Numbered from the stretch's first letter, positions 40,300-48,581 are shown. The stretch is 64,000 bases of DNA from Umezawaea tangerina (GCF_003002815.1 NZ_PVTF01000015.1:1-64000), one strand, 5' to 3'. Numbers and translations are program-made. The notes: generated by a model from the sequence alone, not told the origin.

Positions 40300-41733
40300 C
40301 TACCGCCGAGGCCGCAGCCCGTCCACGTCCGGCACCCGGTCGCGGTACGCGCCCTCCAGGAACGCGACGGCCCGCTCGACGTCCCCGATCGTCGACGCGA
40401 CGCCGAACGACACCCGCACCGCTCCGCCCGTGGGCAGCCCGACGACGCCCAGGTACTCGTCCAGCGTCCGCACCTTCCGCAGCCGCCGCACCGACCGGAC
40501 GTCCACCCCCAACGCGTCCTCCCCGGCTCCGGGGTTGCAGAAGCAGCCGGTGCGCAACGAGATCCCCGCCGCGGCGGACTCCACGGCCACCACCCGTTCG
40601 TCTACCACGCCGCCCGCGGGCGTCAGCACGTTGAACGCGACGGTGCCGCCGCGCCCGCGCACCTCCGACGGCCCGTAGATCCGCACCATCGGCTCCCCGC
40701 CGCTGTGCCGCAGCCCTTCCAGCCGCTCCAGGAACCACCCGGTCAGCGTCCGGACCCGCGCCCCGATGGTGTCAACGCCGATCCCGGACACCCACTCCAG
40801 CCCCACCTCGACGTCGGGGATGCTCAGGAAGTTGACCGTCCCGTCCTCGAACGCCTCCACGCCCTCCGCCATGGCGTGCCACCGCGCCCGCACGCCGACC
40901 GCCGTGATCGTCCCTCCCGAGAACCACGGCCTGCGCAGCCGTGCCAACGCCTCCCGCCGGGCGACCAGGCAGCCGACCCCGGTCGGATAACCGAACACCT
41001 TGTACCAGCTGGCGACCACGAAGTCCGGCTTCACCACCGCCAGGTCCAACGGGTTGGTCGGCAGGAACGCCGCGGCGTCGAGCAGCACGTCGTACCCGCG
41101 CCGCCGCGCCAGGTCCACCCACTCCAGCGGGTGCCGCACCCCCGTGAAGTTGCTCTGCGCCGGGTACGCGAACAGCCCACGGCCGCCGCGCAGCGCGTCG
41201 TCGACGGCCTCGGTGGACACCCGCAGGTCCGGGACCCGCAACGGCACGTAGGTCGTGCGCGCGTGCCGGGCGCGGGCGAACTCCCGCACCCCGTTGATCG
41301 AGTTGTGGTTGTCCGATGTCAGCACCAGCCGCCTGCGCGGCCCGAACCGGTAGCCCTCCCCGACCAGCCGCGCGGCCGCCGTGGCGTTCGCGGTGAACAC
41401 CACGGCGTACTCCGCGGGGTCGGCGCCGAAGTGGCGCAGGACCCTCGCCCGCGCGCTCTCCACGAGCCCGGTCGACGCCAGCGAGGTGGGGTTGACCGAG
41501 TGCGGGTTGCCGAACACCCCGTCGCGCAGCCGTTCCTGGTGCGCGCGGAGCTGGGCGCGCGCCGCCAGGCCGGAGCCGGTGTAGTCGAGGTAGGTGTGCC
41601 CGTGCTCGTCGAGGTAGTCGTACTCGGTGGCGCGCAACCGGTCCAACGTGCGGGTGCGCTCGTAGTCCGGGTACCGCCGGAGGAAGTCCAGTGGCTCCGA
41701 CGGGCCCTGCGGACCGGTGCGGTCGGCTGCCAT
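40300..41733 (-). CDS. Class-V aminotransferase (cysteine-desulfurase/molybdenum-cofactor-sulfurase-like)
   Basis: The 477-residue PLP enzyme has TYLDYTGSGLAARAQ, FGNPHSVNP, VVFTANATAAARLVGEG, the histidine stack SDNHNSINGVREFAR and VLLDAAAFLPTNP. The PLP lysine is in ASWYKVFGYPTGVG, and GISLRTGCFCNPG carries a reactive-type cysteine. This order matches MOSC-less Mo-cofactor-sulfurase-like and SufS-like proteins. Sulfur mobilisation from cysteine is likely, with no acceptor known. ATG 41733 is favoured by GGAGGTGG 5 nt upstream over the ATG at 41748. Apparently monocistronic. Confidence 0.88.
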   Translation of the reverse strand: MAADRTGPQGPSEPLDFLRRYPDYERTRTLDRLRATEYDYLDEHGHTYLDYTGSGLAARAQLRAHQERLRDGVFGNPHSVNPTSLASTGLVESARARVLRHFGADPAEYAVVFTANATAAARLVGEGYRFGPRRRLVLTSDNHNSINGVREFARARHARTTYVPLRVPDLRVSTEAVDDALRGGRGLFAYPAQSNFTGVRHPLEWVDLARRRGYDVLLDAAAFLPTNPLDLAVVKPDFVVASWYKVFGYPTGVGCLVARREALARLRRPWFSGGTITAVGVRARWHAMAEGVEAFEDGTVNFLSIPDVEVGLEWVSGIGVDTIGARVRTLTGWFLERLEGLRHSGGEPMVRIYGPSEVRGRGGTVAFNVLTPAGGVVDERVVAVESAAAGISLRTGCFCNPGAGEDALGVDVRSVRRLRKVRTLDEYLGVVGLPTGGAVRVSFGVASTIGDVERAVAFLEGAYRDRVPDVDGLRPRR

Positions 41734-41820
41734 GCCCACCTCCGCCACGACGGGAACTCGATGTCGCCATGCTCATCAGGACCCGTGCGCGCGGACAACA
41801 CCGGCGGCGATCAATGGCGT

Positions 41821-42447
41821 CTATTGGCCTGCCCGCGGCCGGTCCGGGTGCGGGCGGAGCGCGTCCACGACCAGCTCCAGGAGCGCGCCGGTCCGCTCCT
41901 GCTCGCCGCTGGCCGTCGTGGAGAGGAACACGCCGAGGAGCATCGCGCTGACGTCCTGGGCCGTCACGTCCGCGCGGAGCGTCCCCGTCCGCGCCCCCTC
42001 GGCCAGGATCAGGGCGATGGCGCCGTTGACGCGCTCCCGCGTGACGGGTGTCGCCATGCTGCCCGACTCCCAGCCCGCGCGCAGCGTGGTGATCATCCCC
42101 CGCTTGGTCGCGACGAACGCCGCGTAGCGCTTCATCCACGCGCGCAGGGCGGCCTCGGGCGGGAGCTCGGCCAGCAGGGCGGGGGCGGTGGCGGCGACGT
42201 CGTCGATCTCGGTGGCGTAGACGGCCTCGACCAGTGCCTCCCTGGTGGGGAAGTGCCGGTAGAGGGTGCCGATGCCGACACCGGCGTCGCGGGCGACCGA
42301 CTCCAGCGCGACGGTGTCGTCGGTGGCCGTGAAGGCGTCCCTGGCGGCGGCGATCAGCTTCTCGCGGTTGCGCTTGGCGTCGGCGCGGGGCGCGCGGGCG
42401 GCGGCCGTCGTCCGGGCGCCGGAGGGCGGCGGTTCGGGCGGACTCAA
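41821..42447 (-). CDS. TetR family transcriptional regulator
   Basis: The helix-turn-helix is clear: NREKLIAAARDAFTATDDTVALES, VARDAGVGIGTLYRHFPTREALVEAVYATE. The C-terminal ligand domain (LRAWMKRYAAFVATKRGM) matches TetRs usually found next to oxidoreductases. The product is about 208 residues from TTG 42447. No ATG or GTG is available in the right place, and GGAGGTG on the minus strand overlapping the operator gives a ribosome site. It is divergent from the aldo-keto reductase gene, and two CGGAGG palindromes lie between them, so it probably represses both genes. Confidence 0.87.
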   Translation of the reverse strand: MSPPEPPPSGARTTAAARAPRADAKRNREKLIAAARDAFTATDDTVALESVARDAGVGIGTLYRHFPTREALVEAVYATEIDDVAATAPALLAELPPEAALRAWMKRYAAFVATKRGMITTLRAGWESGSMATPVTRERVNGAIALILAEGARTGTLRADVTAQDVSAMLLGVFLSTTASGEQERTGALLELVVDALRPHPDRPRAGQ

Positions 42448-42449
42448 AG

Positions 42450-42498
42450 CGGAGGCACCTCCGGTAGTGCTACAGTCGGACAAGCGGAGGAACCTCCG
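42450..42498. promoter_or_regulatory. Paired CGGAGG palindromic operators with embedded promoter
   Basis: CGGAGGCACCTCCG (42450-42463) and CGGAGGAACCTCCG (42485-42498) are 35 bp apart centre to centre. TACAGT at 42471-42476, between them, is a good -10 box for the aldo-keto reductase. The first palindrome overlaps the tetR ribosome site. They are probably bound by the divergent TetR. Confidence 0.68.
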
Positions 42499-42531
42499 CC
42501 TTCCCCATCATCCCACGAGGACAGGACATCC

Positions 42532-43467
42532 ATGCCTTCCACCGGTACCTCCTCCCCCGAGACGACCGCCACCGGCGCCCCGCGTCCCGGCGGTCCCGGC
42601 CTGCTCGCGGGCCGCACCGTGTCCCGCGTCGGCTACGGGGCGATGCAGCTGCGCGAGAACACCGACCTGGCCACCGGCGTCGCGATGCTCCGGCGCGTGG
42701 TCGAGCTGGGCGTCGACCACATCGACACCGCCGAGTTCTACGGCCCCGCCAACGAGTTCATCCGCGAGGCGATCCGCCCCGAGGACGGCGTCCTGGTCGC
42801 CAGCAAGGTCGGCGCGGACCCGGACCCCGGCGCGCCCGTGCCGCTCCGCCTCGCCCAGCGGCCCGAGGAGCTGCGGGCCAGCGTCGAGGCGAACCTCAAG
42901 AGCCTGGGCATGGACAGGATCCCGCTGGTCAACCTGCGCCGCACGGACGCCGGTCCCGGTGTGCGGGCGAAGGGCGACCAGGTCGTCGACCTCGACGACC
43001 AGCTGGCGACCATGGTCGCGCTGCGCGACGAGGGCAAGATCGGCGCGATCGGGCTCAGCGGCGTGTCCCTGGACGTCCTGCGCCGCGCGCTCCCGGCGGG
43101 CATCGCGTGCGTGCAGAACGCCTACAGCCTCGTGTCGCGCGACGACGACGAGATCCTTGCCCTCTGCACCGCCGAGGGCATCGCCTGGGTGCCGTTCTTC
43201 CCGCTCGGCGGCGACATCCCCGGCCTGCCGAAGGTGACCGACGAGCAGGTCGTCCTGGACGTGGCCGCGTCGCTGGGCAGCACGCCCATGCAGGTCGGCC
43301 TCGCCTGGCTGCTGCACCGCGCGCCGAACGTCCTGCTGATCCCCGGCACGTCGAACGCCGACCACCTCCAGGCCAACGTCGACGCGGGCGCGATCCAGCT
43401 CGACGCCGAGACCCTTGCCGCATTGAACGCCGTGCCCAGCCGCTCCGGGAACATCGTCCTCGGGTGA
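42532..43467 (+). CDS. Aldo/keto reductase family protein with altered catalytic tetrad
   Basis: The 311-residue AKR barrel shows RVGYGAMQLRE, VDHIDTAEFYGPANEFI (D65 and Y70), VASKVG (K92), IGLSGVSLDVLRRAL, VQNAYSLVSRDDDEIL, and IPGTSNADHLQANVDA (cofactor phosphate loop). The usual catalytic histidine (LHRPD) is arginine 136 in VNLRRTD. Relatives with the same NLRR pattern are known in actinobacteria, so it may still be active on carbonyls using NADPH. ATG 42532 has AGGACAGGA upstream. Probably induced when the divergent TetR releases the twin operators. Confidence 0.88.
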   Translation: MPSTGTSSPETTATGAPRPGGPGLLAGRTVSRVGYGAMQLRENTDLATGVAMLRRVVELGVDHIDTAEFYGPANEFIREAIRPEDGVLVASKVGADPDPGAPVPLRLAQRPEELRASVEANLKSLGMDRIPLVNLRRTDAGPGVRAKGDQVVDLDDQLATMVALRDEGKIGAIGLSGVSLDVLRRALPAGIACVQNAYSLVSRDDDEILALCTAEGIAWVPFFPLGGDIPGLPKVTDEQVVLDVAASLGSTPMQVGLAWLLHRAPNVLLIPGTSNADHLQANVDAGAIQLDAETLAALNAVPSRSGNIVLG

Positions 43468-43532
43468 CGGGGGCACTTCGAGTCGGTCGCGTTCATGCGG
43501 GAACCGGCCACGGGTGAGACCGCTCCCAAAAT

Positions 43533-43578
43533 CTTGCCAAATCGGAAATTTTGCAAACTTGGCAAGTTTGGCTAGGGT
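43533..43578 (+). promoter_or_regulatory. TetR autoregulatory site: inverted repeats ahead of a TAGGGT -10 box
   Basis: CAAACTTGGCAAGTTTG (43554-43570) is a perfect 17-bp palindrome immediately before TAGGGT (43573-43578). A distal half-site CTTGCCAA (43533-43540) repeats its core. The -10 box is 6 nt from the tetR ATG. Confidence 0.65.
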
Positions 43579-43584
43579 GGTGGC

Positions 43585-44193
43585 ATGGCGACAGAGGACG
43601 GCGGGCTGCGTGAGCGCAAGAAGCGCGAGACCCGTCTCGCGTTGAGTCATGCCACCATCCGGCTCTCGTTGGAACGCGGGTTCGACAGGGTGTCGGTGGA
43701 GGACATCGCGGCGGCGGCGAACGTCTCCGAGCGCACGTTCCGCAACTACTTCGCCAGCAAGGCGGAGGCCGTCGTCGCCACGCACGTCGAGCGCGGGCAG
43801 CGCATCGCCGAGGTGTTGCGGGACCGGCCTGCCGACGAGCCGCTGTGGGACTCGCTCGTCGTCGCCGTCACGGCGCAGTTCGAGCAGCCGACCGGCGACG
43901 GTGGCGACGAGCGGTTCCCCCCGGCACTGCGGGAGCTGCTCGCCGAGCCCGCGATCCAGCACGAGGTGTTCCGCGCCCACGCCCTGGCGCAGGACGAGCT
44001 GACCACCGCCATCGCCGACCGCACCGGCACCGACGCCGCGGCCGACCTGTACCCGCAGGTCGTCGCCGCGGTCGTCAGCACCGCGCTCGGCACGGCGATG
44101 GCGCACTGGAGCCGCGACCCCACCCGGTCGCTCGTCGCGTTGCTGCACGAGGTCTTCGACCAGGTGCGCGCCGGGCTGCCCGACCCGCGCTAG
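43585..44193 (+). CDS. TetR family transcriptional regulator
   Basis: The 202-residue regulator opens ERKKRETRLALSHATIRLSL and has the helix-turn-helix FDRVSVEDIAAAANVSERTFRNYFASKAEA, typical of actinobacterial TetRs beside FAD monooxygenases. The C-terminal domain is of the TetR_C type with ALGTAMAHWSRDPTRSL. Leaderless translation is likely (TAGGGT 6 nt before ATG). The downstream FAD monooxygenase begins 69 bp later on the same strand, so the two probably form an autoregulated operon. Confidence 0.9.
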   Translation: MATEDGGLRERKKRETRLALSHATIRLSLERGFDRVSVEDIAAAANVSERTFRNYFASKAEAVVATHVERGQRIAEVLRDRPADEPLWDSLVVAVTAQFEQPTGDGGDERFPPALRELLAEPAIQHEVFRAHALAQDELTTAIADRTGTDAAADLYPQVVAAVVSTALGTAMAHWSRDPTRSLVALLHEVFDQVRAGLPDPR

Positions 44194-44261
44194 TCCTACC
44201 CCTCGAACACCGAGCCCGCTCGACGGGCTGTTCGGCATGCCGGAAAACGGAGGACCACCCA

Positions 44262-45770
44262 ATGGATGTCGTCATCGTCGGCGGCGGACCCAACGGCATG
44301 ATGCTCGCGTGCGAGCTCGCGCTCGGCGGGGTCCGCCCGGTCGTGCTGGAACGCCTGACCGAGCCCAGCGCGGAACCGCGGTCCAACGGGCTCGTGGGAC
44401 AGGTCGTCCGCATGGTCGACCGGCGCGGGCTGTTCGAACGGCTCAGCGGTCAGCCCGGCCCGCCGCGGGCCAACAACGGCTACTTCATGTTCGCCGCGCT
44501 GCCGCTCGACCTGAGCCTGCTGGACGACAGCCCCGTCCACAACCTGCCCGTGCCCGAGCTCAGGACCGTGCAGGTGCTGGAGGAACGCGCGGTGGAGCTC
44601 GGGGTCGAGATCCGCCGCGGCCACGAGCTGACCGGTCTCATCCAGGACGACGACGGCGTCACCCTCACCGTCCGCGGCCCCGGCGCGACGACCTACGAGC
44701 TGCGGACCGGCTACGTCGTCGGCGCCGACAGCGCGCACAGCCCGGTGCGCAAGGCCGCGGGCATCGGGTTCCCCGGCGTGACGTACGACCGGAGCACCAG
44801 CCGCACCGTGCACGCCACCGTGCCCGCGGACCGGCTCGACCCCGCGACGGGCGCGCTGATCGTGCCCGGCCACGGCCCGGTCCTGCCGTTCCTGCCCGTC
44901 CGCACGGCGCGCGGCGGCTTCTCCTACGCGCCGCTGCCCGGCCGTCCGCCGCTGGTCGCCACAGTCGAGTGGGACGAGCCGGGGACCGACGAGCCGATGA
45001 CCCTCGACGAGATGCGGGCCAGCGTCGCCCGCGTGCTCGGCGCCGACGTCCCGCTCGGCCCGCCACCCGGCGACGGTCCGCACCTGCTGCGCCGGATCAA
45101 CGGCGGCAACACCCGTGTCGCCGACCGGTACCGGGACGGCCGGGTGTTCCTCGTCGGCGACGCGGCGCACGTGTTCGCCGCGGGCGGCACCGGGCTCAAC
45201 GTCGGCATGCAGGACGCCGTCAACCTGGGCTGGAAGCTCGCGGCCGCGGTCACCGGCGGCGCCGACGTGCTGGACACCTACGAGACCGAGCGGCGTCCGG
45301 TCGCCGACCGGACGGTCACCTTCTCCCGCGCCCAGGCCGCGCTGCTCTCCCCCGGCGACGACGTCACCGGCCTGCGCGAGCTGTTCGGCGGGCTGCTCAC
45401 CCAGCCGGGCGTGGTGCGGGTGCTCGCGGACCTCGTCGCGGGCGCGGACGTCCGCTACCCGGTCGACGAGGGCGCCCACCCGCTCGCGGGGTGGCCCGCG
45501 CCCGACCTGGACCTCCGCACGGCCGACGGCGCGGTCCGGCTCGCCAAGCTGGTCCGCCGCGCGACACCGCTGCTGATCGACCTCACCGAGGACGGTGGCC
45601 TCCACGTGGACGGCGTGGAGGTCGTCCGCGCCAAGGCCGACACCGAGGTCACCGCGCTCCTGCTCCGCCCGGACTCCTACGTGGCGTGGGCGTCGTCCGA
45701 GGCGCGCCCCGACCGGGACGGGCTGCGCGACGCCGCCCGGAGGTGGTTCGGCGTCCCGGTCAGCTCGTGA
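44262..45770 (+). CDS. FAD-dependent aromatic-type monooxygenase
   Basis: The 502-residue flavoprotein hydroxylase has the dinucleotide fold VIVGGGPNGMMLACELAL, the second motif VVGADSAHSPVRKAAG (DG-type), and GRVFLVGDAAHVFAAGGTGLNVGMQDAVNLGWKL, split around the FAD phosphate and ribityl sites. A C-terminal thioredoxin-like domain (LDLRTADGAVRLAK...LLRPDSYVAWAS) is typical of phenol-hydroxylase-like and polyketide-type enzymes. It uses NAD(P)H and O2; the aromatic or antibiotic substrate is not known. GGAGGA lies 7 nt before ATG 44262. Its end overlaps the converging DHFR-like gene by 11 bp. Confidence 0.9.
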   Translation: MDVVIVGGGPNGMMLACELALGGVRPVVLERLTEPSAEPRSNGLVGQVVRMVDRRGLFERLSGQPGPPRANNGYFMFAALPLDLSLLDDSPVHNLPVPELRTVQVLEERAVELGVEIRRGHELTGLIQDDDGVTLTVRGPGATTYELRTGYVVGADSAHSPVRKAAGIGFPGVTYDRSTSRTVHATVPADRLDPATGALIVPGHGPVLPFLPVRTARGGFSYAPLPGRPPLVATVEWDEPGTDEPMTLDEMRASVARVLGADVPLGPPPGDGPHLLRRINGGNTRVADRYRDGRVFLVGDAAHVFAAGGTGLNVGMQDAVNLGWKLAAAVTGGADVLDTYETERRPVADRTVTFSRAQAALLSPGDDVTGLRELFGGLLTQPGVVRVLADLVAGADVRYPVDEGAHPLAGWPAPDLDLRTADGAVRLAKLVRRATPLLIDLTEDGGLHVDGVEVVRAKADTEVTALLLRPDSYVAWASSEARPDRDGLRDAARRWFGVPVSS

Positions 45771-46356
45771 CCCCGCGCTCGCGGCGGTAGGTCAGCGAGA
45801 CCGAGCCGGTCGCCATCGTGTTGGCGCCGTCCAGCTTCCACGACGACGCCGGGACGCCCTCGTCGAAGAAGCGCAGGCCCTCGCCGAGGATCTCCGGCGC
45901 CAGGTGGACGCGCAGCTCGTCGACCAGGTCGGCCTTCAGCAGGGCGCGGATGACCGAGGCGCTGCTCAGCACGATGATGTCGCGGCCCGCCGCGGCCTTG
46001 AGCTCCCGGACCTCGCTCTCCAGGTCCTGCTTGGCGATCCGCGCGTTCTGCCAGGCCGCCTCGGTCAGCGTCGTGGAGAAGACGACCTTCTCGACCTGGT
46101 CCAGCCACAGCGCCATGTCGTGGCTGCGGCCCGACCCGTTCGGGTCCGCGGCCACCGACGGCCAGAACCCGAAGAACCCCTCGTAGTTGGAGCGGCCGAG
46201 CAGCACCGTGTCGGCCCCGCTCCAGACCCCGGCGAAGTACGTCGTCATCTGGTCGTGCACCGAGTGCTCGACCAGCCAGCCCATGTCCCCGCCGGGGCCT
46301 GCCGAGAAGCCGTCGATCGAGAGGGTCACGTTCGCGATGAGCTTCCGCTCGGTCAT
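45760..46356 (-). CDS. Dihydrofolate-reductase-like (RibD C-terminal domain) protein
   Basis: The 198-residue product has the DHFR/RibD-C fold: LIANVTLSIDGFSAGPGGDMGW, ADTVLLGRSNYEGFFGFWP, DIIVLSSASVIRALLKADLVDEL and HLAPEILGEGLRFFDEG. Such stand-alone RibD-C proteins are NADPH-binding reductases of unknown substrate, common in actinobacteria. Folate reduction itself is not implied. It is separated by 115 bp from the SnoaL-like gene upstream on the same strand. Confidence 0.87.
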   Translation of the reverse strand: MTERKLIANVTLSIDGFSAGPGGDMGWLVEHSVHDQMTTYFAGVWSGADTVLLGRSNYEGFFGFWPSVAADPNGSGRSHDMALWLDQVEKVVFSTTLTEAAWQNARIAKQDLESEVRELKAAAGRDIIVLSSASVIRALLKADLVDELRVHLAPEILGEGLRFFDEGVPASSWKLDGANTMATGSVSLTYRRERGVTS

Positions 46357-46471
46357 GTCGTCTCCAGTGCTCGTCGTCCGCTGTCGCCACGGGGACGAAG
46401 GCGGGTCGACGTTCTCGACATGACCGGGCGGATCTCCCGGAACTTTTTTCCGGCGAACTCCCGATGGCGGC

Positions 46472-46810
46472 TCAGGCCACGAACCAGACCCGCTGGATCT
46501 TCTCCTCGCCCACCTCGTACATGGCCACGGCCGAGCGGACGCCGCCGGAGCTGAGACCCGTCACCAGCTCCTGGTCGACCACGATCCGGCCGTGCACCAT
46601 CCGCGACACGAGCTTGACGTGGAGGCCGGGGTTGGCGGTGAACAGCTCCTGGCACTTCACCCGGAACGCGGGTCCCGAGCGGTCGGCCATCACCTCGTTG
46701 CCGGGGAAGGTGAGCACCGGTACGTCGTCGACGAAGTGCTCGAGGAACCGCTCCAGGTCGAGGGCGTTGTAGGCGTCCAGCTGGCCAGCCACGATCTCCT
46801 CCGGCGACAC
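46472..46810 (-). CDS. SnoaL/NTF2-like small protein
   Basis: The 112-residue protein has a cone-shaped NTF2-like fold: EEIVAGQLDAYNALDLERFLEHFVDDVPV at the start and VHGRIVVDQELVTGL and RSAVAMYEVGEEKIQRVWFV at the end. Such proteins are isomerases, hydrolases or ligand binders; this one is not assignable. The start GTG 46810 has AAAGGGG a few nt upstream. No catalytic aspartate or histidine pair could be fixed with confidence. Confidence 0.78.
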   Translation of the reverse strand: MSPEEIVAGQLDAYNALDLERFLEHFVDDVPVLTFPGNEVMADRSGPAFRVKCQELFTANPGLHVKLVSRMVHGRIVVDQELVTGLSSGGVRSAVAMYEVGEEKIQRVWFVA

Positions 46811-46932
46811 ACGACCCCTTTCGGCAACCGACCGTCGTCAGCGCGCGGCGGTATCTCAACTCGGTTGGACAGAGCGAGCCTGCCAGGCCGACCGGCCCCA
46901 CGATGTGTGCCAAATGGACCTAATCGGCCGCC

Positions 46933-46958
46933 GCGGGGCCGGTGCGCACCGGCCCCGC
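46933..46958 (-). terminator. Hairpin terminator after the Ddn-hemerythrin gene
   Basis: GCGGGGCCGGTGC (46933-46945) and GCACCGGCCCCGC (46946-46958) form a perfect 26-bp palindrome, 10 bp past the stop codon. As a hairpin it needs a few unpaired central bases; there is no U-run. Confidence 0.55.
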
Positions 46959-46967
46959 GACCGGTAG

Positions 46968-47843
46968 TCAGGCCACCGGGGGCCAGGGCACCTCGGCGAG
47001 CACGGGGAGCAGCAGCTCCTCCTCGTGGTCGAGGTGCGCCCGCAGCTCGTCGGACAGCGTCGCCAGTGCCGCGCGGAACGGCTCGGGGTCCGCGGTCGTG
47101 ATGTCGGCGAGCAGGGCGAGCAGGTCTGCCTGGACACGGGCCACCACGCGGTGCTCGGCGCCGAGCCGATCGAGCGCCCGCCCCAGGTGGGGGTGGTGTT
47201 CGCGGACGCCGGGGAAGACCGCGCCGTCCTCGCCGGTGTGGTGGAACGCGAGCGCGTCGCAGAACTCCAGGCAGTGCTTGCGCAGCTGCAGACCGAGTCC
47301 CAGTGCCGCGGTGGAGCCAGGAACGTCCCGTGCGGTGAAGTAGGCGTCGGCCTCGACGCGCACCTCGGCGAGCTGCGCGCGCAGCCGGCCGTGGACCTCG
47401 ACCAGCTTCCCGGCGAACGTGGTGACCTCCGCCCTCGCCGGTTCGGAACGCCGAAGGACCACGACGGGCAGCGTGCGGCTCGTCTTGCCCTGGTAGTCGG
47501 CGTAGCCGGGCGCTACCGCGGTGACCCGCCCGAACAGCAGGTCGCGGCGGTCGTCCCCGGCGGCGGTCGCGACGGCGTCGAACACCTCGGTGCCGACCTC
47601 CACCCGCACGGTCGGGTGGGCGAGCAGGTTGTGGAACCAGGCGGGATGCCGGTCGGCTCCCCCGGCGGAGGCGACGACCAGCAGGTCGTCGCCGTCGCGG
47701 ACGTAGCCGAGCGGGACGGTGTGCGCGGCGCCGGACCTGGCGCCGGTGGTGGTGAGCAGCAGCAGGTCGCCGCCGGCGAAGAAGCCGCCGACCTGGCCGC
47801 AGTTGGCGCGGAACTCGTCGATGACAGCGTGGTTGAAGGACAT
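46968..47843 (-). CDS. Fusion of Ddn-like F420-type nitroreductase and hemerythrin domain
   Basis: The first 135 residues are a deazaflavin-dependent nitroreductase (Ddn) family domain: GGDLLLLTTTGARSGAAHTVPLGYVRDGD, WFHNLLAHPTVRVEVG, and GYADYQGKTSRTLPVVVLRR. The rest is a hemerythrin HHE domain with di-iron-type histidines and acids: LRKHCLEFCDALAFHHTGED, LGAEHRVVARVQ, LRAHLDHEEELLLPVL. The fusion combines an F420H2-using redox module with a di-iron module that may bind O2 or NO, which suggests oxidative or nitrosative stress protection. The 290-residue gene is alone, with a long leader and a strong promoter candidate. Confidence 0.9.
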   Translation of the reverse strand: MSFNHAVIDEFRANCGQVGGFFAGGDLLLLTTTGARSGAAHTVPLGYVRDGDDLLVVASAGGADRHPAWFHNLLAHPTVRVEVGTEVFDAVATAAGDDRRDLLFGRVTAVAPGYADYQGKTSRTLPVVVLRRSEPARAEVTTFAGKLVEVHGRLRAQLAEVRVEADAYFTARDVPGSTAALGLGLQLRKHCLEFCDALAFHHTGEDGAVFPGVREHHPHLGRALDRLGAEHRVVARVQADLLALLADITTADPEPFRAALATLSDELRAHLDHEEELLLPVLAEVPWPPVA

Positions 47844-47940
47844 GTGGTGCGGGTGCTCCTGGGATGCGTCGTGACGTGGCTGACCGGAGGCGCGCGCCAG
47901 CTCGCCTACTGCACGAGGCGAGGGGTGCGCGCTGCGACGG

Positions 47941-47976
47941 TTACGTCGGACGCTGGGAGCTGAGTGCGGAACTCAT
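47941..47976 (-). CDS. Possible short upstream ORF (11 codons) in the Ddn-hemerythrin leader
   Basis: ATG (minus strand, 47976) opens MSSALSSQRPT followed by TAA. GGGGA lies about 9 nt before it. It would be translated from the predicted 5' leader. Nothing else supports expression, and the alternative is chance. Confidence 0.25.
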   Translation of the reverse strand: MSSALSSQRPT

Positions 47977-48057
47977 GGCTGATCCCCGGGTGAAGGTGTC
48001 CGCCCGACGGCCGGCCTGCCCACAGCTCTTGGCCGGGGTCACGCGAACACGCGCCCA

Positions 48058-48086
48058 TTAGAACGATCACCGGACCGCGCTGTCAA
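48058..48086 (-). promoter_or_regulatory. Sigma70-type promoter of the Ddn-hemerythrin gene
   Basis: On the minus strand TTGACA (48086-48081) is followed after 18 nt by TCTAAT (48063-48058). The -35 box is a perfect consensus. This leaves a leader of about 210 nt before ATG 47843. Confidence 0.5.
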
Positions 48087-48102
48087 ACGGGTCCGACCCC
48101 GG

Positions 48103-48546
48103 TCAGGTCGACGCGGGTGCGACCACGAGGGCGAGGATGCGGTCGAGCTCGGCGCGGTCCGCGGGCGACAGGGAGGCGAAGAGCTCGTCCTGCACGGCCC
48201 GGAACGAGCTGTCGAGGCGGGCGAGGACGTCCCGGCCCGCCGCGGTGATCTCCAGCCTGTTGCGGCGCGAGTCGGCGGGGTCCGGTCCGCGGCTCACGAG
48301 CCCGGCGTGCTCCAGCCCGACCGCCTCCTCGGAGACGCTCCTGCGGTCCATCCCGAGTCGGCGCCCCAGGTCGGCCTGGCTCGACGGCCCGAACTCCTCG
48401 ATGACCGCCAGCACGCCGTAGGCGGCCTTCGACACGCCGAGCTCCGCCACCCGGTCCACCACGAGCTGGCCTGCTCGTGCCGCCGCCAGGGTGATCGCGT
48501 AGCTGGGCAGCGCGCGAAGCCGTGCGGGGGCCTCGCGGAAGTCCAT
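48103..48546 (-). CDS. MarR family transcriptional regulator
   Basis: The 147-residue MarR has LGVSKAAYGVLAVIEEFGPSSQADLGRRLGMDRRSVSEEAVGLEHAGLV with the winged-helix LVSRGPDPADSRRNRLEITAAG, followed by a C-terminal dimerisation helix (LSPADRAELDRILALVV). The ATG 48546 is 6 nt from TAGTCT, so it is probably leaderless. It is divergent from the NTF2-like gene at 48644, with three CGTTGA-type boxes in the 97-bp gap, so it probably controls both. Confidence 0.9.
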   Translation of the reverse strand: MDFREAPARLRALPSYAITLAAARAGQLVVDRVAELGVSKAAYGVLAVIEEFGPSSQADLGRRLGMDRRSVSEEAVGLEHAGLVSRGPDPADSRRNRLEITAAGRDVLARLDSSFRAVQDELFASLSPADRAELDRILALVVAPAST

Positions 48547-48581
48547 GCGGCGAGACTAGACGACCGCTTCCGCGACGGCTA

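Noticed and set aside
46437-46452. CCGGAA-N4-TTCCGG with an A/T-run as a rho-independent terminator
   Set aside because: The stem is only 6 bp and the run falls inside the loop rather than after the stem.
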